Under the pieces are notes generated by a model, which saw only the letters and a list, made by a program, of their open reading frames with translations, was not told the origin of the DNA and searched no databases. This document shows, piece by piece, positions 1 through 11,885 of a stretch of DNA of 64,000 bases. Made by a program: the position numbers and the translations under genes. The DNA comes from Trichoplax sp. H2 (lineage: Eukaryota > Placozoa > Uniplacotomia > Trichoplacea): the NCBI GenBank assembly GCA_003344405.1, contig NOWV01000131.1:62001-126000 (forward strand). The letters are read 5' to 3'. Every line of letters starts with the position of its first letter. Within the stretch, counting starts at the first letter, position 1.

Positions 1-363
1 ATACGTAGATTTAGTTAAATAAATGTCAATTAGGCTATCTCGAAATAAAAATAATTTGCTCAATTCTATCCAGTATCTACCTACAAGGTAGAATGGGCAA
101 AAGTATAGATACTTTCGACAGATTTATTTCATCGAGTAATTCATGATCGTATACTACGGTCCTTGCGCTATTTGTGGCATTGCCTATGGTCTACTAGACG
201 AAGATCTATATACACATATATAAATCGGTGCAAAGTGTATTATACTTGCACCATTTTCGCCATGCTATCGCATACAGAATATCGGTATAATATACTTTCG
301 ACAAATTATGGAGAAATGAAAACAAGGATTGTAAAGCAATAAGACTACAGATTCTTCACTTAC

Positions 364-543
364 CCCAAATAAGCTAACATCCAAATTGGTCAAGTATCGA
401 TCGCCTAAGAGTTTATTTTGCAATTGTGGAGTGGCTTGCGATGAATATTGCGTAGCAAATCCGAAATTAACGTTGGCAATGCAAGCAATTGATGTGACTA
501 GAATTTGTTGAGCTATTCCACGTGATAATTTCTCTTTACTCAT
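364..543 (-). CDS. GLUT-a: first exon of an SLC2/GLUT-family sugar transporter, cut by the window edge
   Basis: A 60-codon first exon starts with ATG at 543 and ends at a consensus donor (GGG|GTAAGT; intron from 363 downwards). It encodes a short cytosolic N-terminus, the first membrane helix (VNFGFATQYSS) and the SLFG end seen at the same place in the other five copies, where exon 1 ends LFG, LFA or WFT at the same phase 0. Exon 2 of the other copies lies 480-2,270 nt further on, so it falls outside this window. The family is 12-TM facilitative hexose transporters of the plasma membrane or endomembranes. This is the sixth member of the minus-strand array. Whether the gene is complete cannot be told here. 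Its N-terminus is the shortest of the six. Confidence 0.7.
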
Positions 544-863
544 AATTGATCTTCTGTAGGATGATATCTCTTCAATAAAATGATAATGGATTGCTAGAAA
601 TAAATTACTAGTGTTGGCTTTTATTCTTGATTTCTTTCGTAATCAGGATAGTGCCAGCAGAATCTGAAATGAAGCAAAAGAAAATGATAGGAAATTTTAA
701 ATATCCTATCCCATTTTCGGTGGTAATTTTTATCTACTTTCTCTACCCTATTCATTCACTATCACTTAAAATCAAATGATTTAGACGAGCAAAGGAGAAC
801 TACAAGTATCTTCATCACCCGTAGTTCCACATTTACAATATCAAGAAGAAAGTGTCGACAATA

Positions 864-1200
864 GATTGAATACTTTAAGGATTATATTCTTAAGTTACTA
901 GACATCATTACACAGTTAAAAGCAAGAGCAATTCATCCTTCTATTAGATATACCCAACTGCTAGAGGATAATCCCATTTACTGCACCTTTATCATGTCTT
1001 ATTTCATGCTACTACCACATAGATAATTTGATTGAATACTTTAACGATTACATTCTTCAATCACGAATAAAAATCAAAAGCAAAAGTAATTTGCTCTTTT
1101 CTATCAAATCTACCCGACTGCTAGAAGGGTATTTCTATTTGCATCTTACCTTATTGGGGCTACTACCAAATCAATAATTTGATAGATTAAAGCAGAGAAA
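864..1200. repeat. Degenerate direct repeat, about 166 bp, two copies
   Basis: GATTGAATACTTTAA followed by a conserved ATTCTT box starts at 864 and again at 1030. Both units go on with an AAAAGCAA...AATT block, a TCTAYYARAT box and a CCCAACTGCTAGA/CCCGACTGCTAGA box. A weaker trace occurs near 1275 and another around 50-100. No coding potential is seen. Confidence 0.6.
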
Positions 1201-1559
1201 GCTGAATGTATTTTGTTCAAAGTTTTGTTCCAAAATATCATACCAGACACTTATCTGAAGATATCGATTGAATATTTCTACAACGTTATTTTTAGCTACT
1301 TTAAATCTAGCCATCAATAGCTTAAGTTTACTCTAGGTATTATCATTGCTTTACATTTAAACCACTCATCAAGATCGTTATTGTATAACGAGAGAAAGGA
1401 ATGCTGCAGTTGAACTAGTAAACACTGATTTAGGTATGAGAAACTTGATTTAGCCTCAAGGTAAAGCACCTTATTCTAGAGTTTCTTACTGAATAATAGG
1501 AATAAAGAGTATGATGACGAAATAATCATGACTAAGCTAAATTGGCTTGTTAACTAAAA

Positions 1560-2150
1560 AGGCCATCTCCTAAACATGGTCATAGCGAGATGATATTGAG
1601 AATACTAAATAAGCTGAAGTCTTTCAGAACTTGGTCATGAAAATGATCATGTTCTACAATAATAATCAATTATTTACGATCTTTTAGAACATAGTCAGGA
1701 AGCGATCAAGTTGAAGAGTTATTTAATAGACCAAATGTTTTATGTAATGGATGGAAAAATTCTTTCAGAACATCATCATAAAACGATCATGATAAAAAAT
1801 GACTTAACAAGCCAAAAATATCCCGAGTAATAAATAAGAAAACTCTTTCATAACAATTGAAGAACCATTTAATAAGCCAAAATATCCTGCGTAATAAGTT
1901 AAAAAAAGTCTTTTTAACAGGACCATAAAATAATCATACTGAATAAATAGCTAGAATTCTTTGAACATGGTCACAAAACGACCATATTGAAGAATTATTT
2001 CAGCAAATATTCTGAAGAAAAATCTTTCAGAATAGGGTGCCCTATGTAATAAATAGGAAATTTTTCAGAATAGGGTCATGATAAAGGATCATCTAAATAG
2101 ACAAAATGCTCTATGTAATAAATAGGAAAATTTTTCAGAATTGCGATCCT
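1560..2150. repeat. Degenerate tandem minisatellite (CTTTCAGAAC...CATAAAACGATCATG type)
   Basis: The motif TCTTTCAGAAC/ATGGTCATAAAACGATCAT, followed by GAAGA-TTATTTAATAAGCCAAAAT and TGYGTAATAAATAGG, recurs about seven times with irregular spacing of roughly 70-100 bp. It is non-coding, and its divergence between units suggests an old array. Confidence 0.6.
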
Positions 2151-2289
2151 ATCCCCCATTAGTCATAACCGAGAAAGAAACATCTTTCGTACATGTAGTA
2201 AAATATCTATTGATTTCTTTACCTAGAACCTATTGATGATTGCTGTATTATGATGCCTGCCCAAGTAACTAAAGCAACAAGGGAATATG

Positions 2290-3150
2290 ATTACTTACAT
2301 AATCAATTTTAATTACAATTAATGCGAAAGGAAAAAAAAATTCTAAACCTTGCAAAGTACAGCATACTATTACGTTAATTTTAATTGAAAGCAATGCAGC
2401 AAGGACAAAAAACTTCTAAACCTTTTAAAATTATAGCAAAATATTACAGGATCATTCTTACTCACGTAGTAGACTAGTAGATTACACAATAAAGAGAGTA
2501 AAGAAGGACAAAAAACTGCTCTTATACCTTGCAAAGTGCAATATTACAACATTATTCTCACTCATGTAATAGACTAGAAGATTATCAGCGAAAGAAATAA
2601 AAAGGACAGAAACTACTTCTAAACCTTGCAAAGTATAGCCTAATATTACAGTACCATTCTCACTCATGTAATAGATTAGAAGATTATACAATAAAAGGAA
2701 TAAAGAATGACAGTAACCACTTCCAAACCTGTCAAAGACAGCATAATATCACGCCATCATTCTCACTTATGTAATAGACTAGCAGATTATAAAATAAAAG
2801 GAATAAAGAAGGCCAGAAACTACTTCTAAACCCTGCAAAGTACAGCATAGTATTACACCATCATTCTCACTCATATAATAGAGTAGAAGATTATACAATG
2901 AAAGGAATGAAGAAGAATAGAAGCTACTTCTACACTTTGCAAAATCAGCATAATGTTAAATGATCATTCTCATCCTGTAATAGATTAGAAGATTATACAA
3001 TAAAAGGAATAAAAGAAAGGGTAGAAAAATAGTAAACTACTTCTAAATCTTGCAAAGTACAACATATTATTACAGCATCATTCTCATCTACATAATTGAC
3101 TAGAAGATTATACAATATAAGGATTAACCAAAGGATAGGAAGATAGTAAA
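2290..3150. repeat. Tandem repeat with a unit of about 103 bp, seven to eight copies
   Basis: The box CTCACTCATGTAATAGA-CTAGAAGATTA recurs at 2457, 2557, 2659, 2762, 2866, 2969 and 3083, giving spacings of 100-114 bp. Each unit also carries CTTCTAAACCTTGCAAAGTA and ATAAAAGGAATAAAG. A minus-strand open frame through 2482-2691 is only the repeat read through. No gene is seen. Confidence 0.85.
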
Positions 3151-4129
3151 CTAGCAAGCCTTAAGATTTCTATTCTATCTGGGGTTATGGTATGACAAAA
3201 AAGAGAAAAGAAAGAAGGTATGGGATTGTATCATAAAAATCAATGTAGATACATTTATCTAGTTTATGCCCACCTATTGATTTTTAAAAGAACAGAAAGC
3301 AAACAACTATTACGTTAAACAGCTGTATTTCTTCTTTATTGACTTAATGTCAATAACTTTTAGTCCAATTTCTGAATTGTATAATAACTCTCTCATGTCA
3401 AATTCATCCCTTAGTCTTCTTAAATCATCAACAAATACGCGTAAGAACGTATATTCAAATAGTCGAGTCTATCCATCGTCTAACTACAATTTAATCCGCC
3501 CAACGACAAGTTTACTACTTACGTTAGTAAATTAACCTACAATAGATAGTGTAAAACCAAGAAAATGATGAAAGTGATGTCATAGCGTTTCTTATTTACT
3601 CATCATTTAATTAATGTAGTGCCACTATTCGAGATAAGATCAAGACAAGAGATTGAGTCAATGACAATCGAAGGAGAGGATGATATCGATATATATGTAT
3701 TAAGAAAACCTTAATATGATCAAAGTAGATTGTCAATACGAAGTAAAACAGGTCAAAGAGACTCCAACTTTGATTTAAGAACGTCTTTGTTCAACACGAA
3801 ATAAAAATATACACATCAGTTCTGCGGGTTGTTATTATTTGAATGATAAAATTAATTCCTAATTAAAGCCAGTTAAAATATTATTTTATCCATTAGCAGT
3901 ACTAGACAGCGATCATATTAATCATGAGATAGAGTCTATCTTTAAGGATTCCAGGAAAGCTGCAGGACAGATGTCAAATGGAAGTAGTACTACTCAAGTA
4001 TAGTTTATGGCCATCATGAATTTGCATGAATCGTACTAAAGCTACAGGATGAGCAGGATATCCGTCAAAATGTCAGCTTGACAAGTATGCCAATGTAATT
4101 AGAGAAGATGAACGGGGCTAAATGATCAA

Positions 4130-4700
4130 GATGGAGCATAACAAGGTTATACGATGAGAGCTAGCGATGGATTCACGCTAAGAAGCTAGCTATGGAGTAA
4201 AGAAAACGCATTCGATATTCTATAGAGTTGAAATGACAGTCTTTGAGACATTCAGAATAGGAAAGCTAGCTTCCAGATGAGCAAGACCTTGTAAAATTAT
4301 GAAATTCGGTGTAGCGATGGATTCAGTATGAGAAGCTAGCCTCCAGACGAGCAAGATGTTATAAAATTATGAAATTCAATACAGCGATGCATTTAGTGAG
4401 AGAATTTAGTTATAAATGAGTAAGATGAAATAAATTGATGTAAGGACGACGAAAATTAAGTTAGAGCTAGCAACAAGATCAACATGATTACAATTCAGTG
4501 AAATTCAGTGCAGCGATGCATTCAATATGAAAAGTTACTTATAAGTAAGCAAGATGAAATATATTGATGCTAGGATGATGAAATTAGACTTGGTAATACG
4601 TTCAAGATAGGAAGTTAGGTATAGCAGTAAGTTGATTCTCATGCCAAGGCTATAAATTGGACTATGAATTTAGAATAGGAAAGCTAGTAACATGAACAGC
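4130..4700. repeat. Degenerate tandem repeat, unit about 70 bp (GAAAGCTAGC...GAGCAAGA...AGCGATGSATT)
   Basis: Units recur with GAAGCTAGCTTCCAGA-GAGCAAGA, then TATAAAATTATGAAATTC, then GYAGCGATGSATTYAGT, clearest at 4260-4400. They become more diverged towards 4690. No coding potential is seen. Confidence 0.6.
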
Positions 4701-7474
4701 ATGGCTATAATAGTATCATAGAGTGCTAAAACTAGAGCTCATGATCGATCCAAGATCGAAAATGACAAGGTGAGCCAAATGCACTATATACAGTATATCA
4801 AACGGATATCTTGATCGGCCGATAGCGAAAGTGAATCATTTTTTTAATGATGGGAAACTACATTCACAACTAGACTGCAATAGAATTTTTTCAAAGTTAT
4901 ACCTTTAAACTTGATGATGCATTAAATAATATAGTAAAATGTAGTCATTGATGGTAACCTATACGTTTCAGAGCTACAATTGCTCTATGTAACGGATTAG
5001 TAACGAGAAAGTGCGACAAAATATTTAAGGTCAATGAAAAGGCATTTAAAATCGCTCCTATAAAATTGACAACACTTGCTGTTTCTACATGTGTTAAGAA
5101 TGAGATGATTACTAATAACGTCTAGGTGTTATGCATGTAAGAATACAGTAACTTGTTGTGCTGCACATAATGTGTTGTCATAAGATCAGGCAATGAATTG
5201 CTAATATAAGGCTCGTATAATATGTTATTACGGCTATACTATTTAAATTCAGTAAATCCTAAATAAAAAGAGATTTTTAGTAAGCTTACTAGGCGGAGTG
5301 TATTGAAGCCCTTCGTGACAACGTCAACGACTAAGAGTGGAAACACAACGTAGGTAATAAATAATTCTACTCTCTATTGCTCCAAGTAAGTCAGATAACA
5401 TAGACACTTTCAGTATGAAATAAAGGCTAAAATAAAAAACGTGTATAAAAATGTATTTATATTAGGATCAAGATTGATAAGGATGGCTATAATGTTATAA
5501 AACGCTATAAACATTAGTACGAGAGATGGCGACAGTTTTCTTGATATATTAAAAATTAAATGGATCGATATTGAATAAAAATCCATCAAGATGACCATTT
5601 CTATCTCCTACTGAAGCGATCTTCTGCATCACTTCTGTAAAAGTGGCTAATAACTATAACATTAAATGAGATATTCCTGAAATAACAATCCTTGAGGTAG
5701 AGCAAGGATAAGGGTCAGGAAATGAGAAAAGATTATGTTGTAGAATGTTGTTGTTTCCAATACAATATTAAATCGAACATGACGGAAATGACAGCCTCTA
5801 CTATACGCTATATCAGTAAGAAGTTGCTTGGGCTTAGAAGTATGAAATCAATGTCGTTAATACGTATTCGAAACGAGATTAAAAGACAACAAGATATCCC
5901 AGTAAAGAAGTCATTTGATGAGAAATACGAGGCATAAAGTGTGTAATTTAATACGTAGTTAATAGGTACTACTAAAGGATACAATATGAATATCTTGAAT
6001 TGATATCATAATATACTAATCTATATGAATAAAGTAGCAGGAGCAAGCGGAACAAGTAAAAAAGTACTCAGTTATAACGATAGAAGTAAAAAATTAGGAT
6101 GGTCGTAACGAAAATAACACTAGTTTACTTTGTTGGAAACTGAAAGAGATTGATAGCCAAGTTTGGGGCCATCTAACATCCATCTAAGATGCTCTAATGT
6201 CGTCAATTATGGCTATCACAAATACGTGTAGGAATGCTACTCAATGACTAAATCACTGATATAGGATAAGATTTACAACAAAATCAAGAACGGAACTTCG
6301 ATGTACTGTATCCGAAACTGTTTAAAACATAGCTGACGAAACATAATTGCAAATTCTATAACAGATGAGTGACTACTGTCATGACGGAGGAATTCTATTT
6401 CATTTTCTTGTCCAATAACAGCAAAATACGTCAATAAACTGTAGCTTAGCTCTCGTTCGAAAAATCAATTAGTCATTTACGCTATCCTTCAGTTATAACG
6501 GACATAATTGGTTGATTCTCAATTAATTAGTGTTACTAACCCTGACATGGACCAAGCAAGATTTTGATTTACGATGGCGAAAATGCCGTCAAGCCATCAT
6601 CAACCCTATTTATGCAGCCAATATTCATCACTTGGCCAATAATCGATATAGCTTTAAAAATTTAAAAGCACTGTCTGGATACTTTAATTAGACAAAAAGA
6701 TAGACAATAGCTATATACAAAATAGCTAACCCTGGATAGTGCTCCTAATCGACTGCTAGCCAATTAATCATTTCTACTTTACAATGTAACGATCACTTTA
6801 TTTAAGAACTAGTTAATGACTATTGCTTCCATCACTTTTATTCTGAACTAGTTACCTAACATTGACACAAATAGAAGAAAAGGCCTTATAACACAAAAAG
6901 AAATAATGACTGTATTATCTATGGTAACTATTGTTTATTAACAATCACCGTCGGTAGATAATAAAGTTCTTATCACCATATCTATCGATCGATAAACGAT
7001 AATGTAGAGAATACATGATGCTGTTATCTTAACAATAAACTGTTCATGCAAACGGAGCTACTATTTCAATGAATTAATAAACTGATTTTCCAAGGCTTTA
7101 GCTATCCTTCTACTGGGATGCAAACTCTGAGAAAATAGTGTCGTTTAATATGGAAATGATTGATCTAAAGTTTGAAAAAATATCTTACAGCATCGTATTC
7201 TTGTCATTAAAAGATTACCCTTTTAAATCAATGAGTATGAAATATTTATGATGATTGCGGGAAATAAGAGGGAGTAAGTAATTATCATGTGTCAAGATTG
7301 AATTTCATCGTAGCTATTGAAAGAATGAACGTCGTATTTTACTCGTATGAGTATGTAAAGTTGAAGCTGCAATAATGCTTTTTCGTCCATACTCCTTTCT
7401 AATCTTTTTTAATCTAATCTTTCATTAAATCTTGCATTTATAACATCAAGCATTTAATTGTGAACAACGCTGAT

Positions 7475-7795
7475 TGCAACGATACCATCTGATCAGACAA
7501 AGGATTAATTATTCCTTGCTGTCCTGTAAATCATGTGCGAAGCGCGTTAAATGTTTACATAATTATATCGGAGAAAATATGAAAATCAATCACAACACAT
7601 GCACCCATACCCTCTGATCAGATAACGGATTAATTATTCCGCGTTGTGATATAAATCGTGTGCAAAGTGAGTAAATTTTCACACTATTACATCGGGAAAA
7701 TATTAAAATCAATCACAACTTATTGCACCGTTACCTTCTGATCAGACAGCGGATTAACTATTCCACGCTGTGCGGTAAATCATGTACAAAGGTTA
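7475..7795. repeat. Tandem repeat with a 124-125 bp unit, about 2.6 copies
   Basis: CTGATCAGA followed by GGATTAATTATTCC starts at 7489, 7614 and 7738. Each unit continues with a GYTGTGNTRTAAATCRTGTGCAAAG box, and the first two units also have ATGAAAATCAATCACAAC or its close variant. Identity is fairly high, so this array is younger than those at the left edge. Confidence 0.8.
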
Positions 7796-8675
7796 ATTTA
7801 GAAAGAAAAAATAGAAGAACTTGGCATTAATTGTACGAGCCATGAGCCATATGAAAAGGAATATCCATCACCGAGTCATATTAACACAGCAGTTGACAAT
7901 TTTCATTACTATTCTAGCATTATTGTTCAATCTACCTATCCAATATACTGTAAATAGAAGACATGTGAATCAGAAATAATACACTAAGAATGAGCTAGGA
8001 TTATTTACTATCATGGGTACATTCCTGCAACTTTTACTAAATAAATGTAGGATGTCTAGGAATTATTTATGAAGATTAGATAGAGCAATCTAATTTTTTT
8101 GGAGTCTAGTTTAGTTAATAGAATAATTATCTGAGAAAGACAGATGCAGCACTTATTTATAAAGGTGATCTATATTAAAATTAAATATTAAAGATTAGTA
8201 GGATGATATACACTGATTAAAAGTTGTACCAGGTATGCACATCATTGAGAATTTTTTAATCATTTATAGAATAATAATAAAACGAAAATATCAATAATCT
8301 CAGCGTGCTGTGCATCATGCACAGCAGATTCACCTCGTTGATAATAAAACGATATTAGCCTTACGATGTCAACTTTATACTAGTTAATGAAATAATTATA
8401 ACCAATAACTTCCAATTCCAGAAAAAATGAATACATCATACGTATCTGATATTTTCTGTAGTCGCATAAAAAACTAGACAAAAAATGCGCCAAATTTGCA
8501 ATAATTCGAGTTATAAAGGGTCCAGCAACTTGCTTCATTCAGAGTTATTAATACTTATCTTATAAAAATAATAGCTTTGTAATAAATTATTGTAGAAACA
8601 AATTTCATATTTTCATACATTTACAAACATTGTAAAGGACGCTATATTGTTCATTAATGTAATTCATATGCAAAA

Positions 8676-11600
8676 TTATCTATTAATTGACCAAGATTGA
8701 GATTTATCAAAAGCTCTCTGGCCACCAGTAAGATCGCTTCCATATGATAGATGAGGTTCTTCAATGGGTAAATCTGGATCGAATGATTGCTGTATTTGCT
8801 CTAGTGTTTTTCCTTTAGTCTCTGGCAAATAGTAATAGATGAAGAACTCGCTAGCGAGTGTACATCCTGCAAATAGCCAAAATCCACCTTGTTTAGTAAG
8901 ACCCTTTTCAATATCTATAAAAAAGAAGACAACTAAAAAGCCACTTGTCCAGTTTAAGCAAGCAATTAAACTACTGGCAATTCCTCGAGCTTTAGTTGGT
9001 AGCAATTCCGACATAAGCAACCAAGGTATAGCTGACCAGCCCAAAGCAAAAAACATCAAAAATAAAACAACGCTGACAATAGCTAGCCAATCCAATTTTA
9101 ATGGCGTACTTTCCTTTAATTGGAAGAAAAGACCGAAAAGACCACAGCTTATAACAATTCCAGCCCCTGATATCATGAGTAGTATTTTCCTACCAGCTCT
9201 ATCAATAAATGGGACGGCTAGTATAGTAGCAAATAATTGTACGGCATTGGCTATAAGGTTAACCTACACACGCATGAATAAATAGAATCAATCAAGAAAC
9301 TACCGTATTTATTTAACTACTAGATTATTTTATCAATCCTACCATTTGCAAATAGTATTCTATATTATAGTTAATTTAGCTACTTTACTGTAACCATTGG
9401 ATATGAAATAATTACTTACAATTAAGCTATCTTTGAATCCTGCTTGATTAAATATTGATGTACAGTAGTAGTAAATAGCATTAAATCCAGTAAATTGCTG
9501 GAACAACATACAAGCTATAGCTATCATAAATGGTTTAACTAATGGAGGTCTAAACAATTCACAGAGATCCATCGTTGGCGTATTCTTATGCATTTCTTCA
9601 ATTTCTGTTAGTTCAACATAGATATTGGCCTCATCACCATGTAGCCATCTGGTAAGATTTTAAAGTTAAACGAGATAAATTTAATATCCATTTTAATATT
9701 AACCGTACCTAACGATAGTGATTTCTCAGGTAGCTGTATTATAATAATGATATACTACTACTCTATGGTTATTATTATAGTTGTATTAATATATTTTTAT
9801 AAAGTTTTAAGTATGATGCCGCTTGATTGAGTGCGACAGATGTGCGAAAGTATATGGGCTAGAAGAGCATAGGGTGATAATTTTGTGACTTTCTGACAGT
9901 ATTGTAACCCCAAAAAATAGACTTTTGCAATATATCTCGTAAAACAATTCAAATTGACTCATCTATAAAAGTTCTAGCGTATAACATTAGTAAAATAGGA
10001 TATGAGAAGATTGGATAATTTTCTTAGTTTTATTTATCTGGAATATAGCGTATTCGTTACCAATCCTAATTGATATTATCACATAACTTTTCAAGAATAT
10101 CTGATTTATGTCATTGATAACACTGTTAAAACACAATCCGAGTCACAGTTATTGCTGATATTAAGATTATAAGCCCATAGTTGTAATCAATTTATATTTG
10201 AAGCTAACTCATTAAATTGCAGCTATTGTACAATTGAAGTCTGTACCATATTTCTATCGCATATTAGTAAATATAACATATGTAGGTTGAGTAAATTTAT
10301 TTAGGAGATCTTTCGATCCTCATTGCTACTGTTTCAATCGTATCGGATTGATTTTTTTAATATAATACAAACAGTGCGACCAATATTATTAGAAAGGTAA
10401 ATTCTCAATTGTATTCGGTTCATGTTCTAGTCTAACCGATACAAATCAAGTATACGCGTAAAACAGGTTATCTCTATTCTCCGATAGTAAAATAGGGTAT
10501 TCAATATAATATCTTGTTCTATTGCTAGGAATGTGAGAGTCTCCAAACTTACCTTAAACAGTCAATAGCTTCTTTTAGACGGCCTTGGCTGACTAGAAAA
10601 CGTGGACTTTCTGGTAGTAGGATCATACCGATAGCAAGTACTAATATTGGAATTCCTGCTATTACAGCTAAATATCTCCACTTGACCAATACGGATAGAG
10701 CGGCACAAGATAATGATCCAATGGCAATTAACAGAGAAGTTAGAAAAAGAAGACTTCCACGGATATCTGGGGTAGATATTTCTGCAAGGTAAATCTAAAA
10801 GTATTGATATGTATATCAGAGCAAATCTCGCAATATATGCTAATACAATACGAATTGTGATATAGAAAGTGTATGCGATAGTCAATATTAAAATGAAGAC
10901 AATTGATAGTTAATAACTAAATAACGAACGCCTTTATGATTAGAGATATCAAATCCATACTATATCTTACTGGAACTGCCAGAGACGATATTCCAACCCC
11001 TATTCCACATAGTGTTCGTCCAACCAGTAAATGCCATACTGCTGTCGCGTATGCAATTAACAGCCAGCCAGCCATTGAAGGTATTGAAGACAAAATCAAG
11101 GTCGAACGTCGACCAAGTTGATCACTAATTTTGCCGCCAATTAAGGCACCACCTGCTGCACCAATAGCTAATAAAGACTTTGCAAGAAACGAATAAGTAA
11201 TATCAATTATAATTCGTATCTCTAATTGTTGCAGAAACGAATTAAGAGAGTTCTACTGTTTCGTCAGTAATAGACTATTTTAGATTTATCTATGATTTGA
11301 ACCGTTTAATATTGTCGTTATTACATTATTAGTAGAAATTATAAATTAGAAAATAACGATCACGAAGATGAAATAAATGAGTTAAAATCCTAGCTTTCAG
11401 TAAATCTCAAAATTTCTCATGTTCGATTAATTCTATCGTAGTTTAAGTTGCGATTCAAAATTATCCTTAAATAACTACTTAATAGTTACGGAACAGGTTA
11501 GAATATATAGTAGCAGATTCAGTTGAAGCAATTCAACAAGGTTAAAATAACGACTCTAGTTGTAAGCATTTATGTCGAGTTGAAATCGTTATAGCATAAA

Positions 11601-11885
11601 CATAGATTTAGATCGATTTCATCTATACGCGTATATTGGGGTTATCAACTCACTAACCGCGAATAAAGAAGTATTTCCAGATGATAGATAGAGATTTCCA
11701 GCGCTCGGTATAGTCAACTGTGGTATGGTAGGAGAGGAATATTGCAAGCTATAACCTACTACAAAGGAGGCTATACAGGCGATAAAAGAAGCAAAATACA
11801 ATTTGATCGATCTACATAAATGTTTACCATTATTACTAGAGGATTTATAACTATATTCGTCCTCTAAAAGCGACATTACTGACAA
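8676..11885 (-). CDS. GLUT-b: SLC2/GLUT-family sugar transporter, 5 exons, about 497 aa
   Basis: The exons, 5' to 3', are 11658-11885, 10971-11177, 10553-10794, 9420-9648 and 8676-9263. All have GT-AG borders, the phases are 0,0,2,0, and the CDS is 1,494 nt. The protein is a facilitative hexose carrier of the class-III GLUT/Tret1 type, with 12 helices expected. MFS sugar-porter signatures are all present: DQLGRR after TM2, PESPR after TM6, FQQFTGFNAI in TM7, DRAGRK after TM8, WSAIPWLLMSELLP in TM10 (keeping the Trp of the cytochalasin/glucose site) and PETKGKTLEQI after TM12. The C-terminal tail is about 20 residues longer than in the other copies and ends SINR, without a PDZ ligand. The length is normal for the family and no break is seen. 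ATG 11883-11885 is used because it is the first Met; Met4 is an alternative. It is the most GLUT-like copy together with GLUT-f. Confidence 0.9.

Larger units (their letters stand above)
3151..8675. other. Gene-free stretch with two further repeat blocks
   Basis: I see no supportable gene here. The short open frames at 3347-3535, 5410-5598 and 5722-5937 have no recognisable protein and no splice context. The stretch holds the two tandem repeats annotated separately (4130-4700 and 7475-7795). It may contain the 3' UTR or downstream region of GLUT-b just below 8676. Confidence 0.5.

Noticed and set aside
2482-2691. 69-codon minus-strand ORF
   Set aside because: Translation of the 103-bp tandem repeat (MSENxxVIL recurs with the period).
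8839-9285. 148-codon plus-strand open frame
   Set aside because: It is antisense to GLUT-b exon 5, whose transporter motifs are unmistakable. The plus-strand product has no recognisable features.
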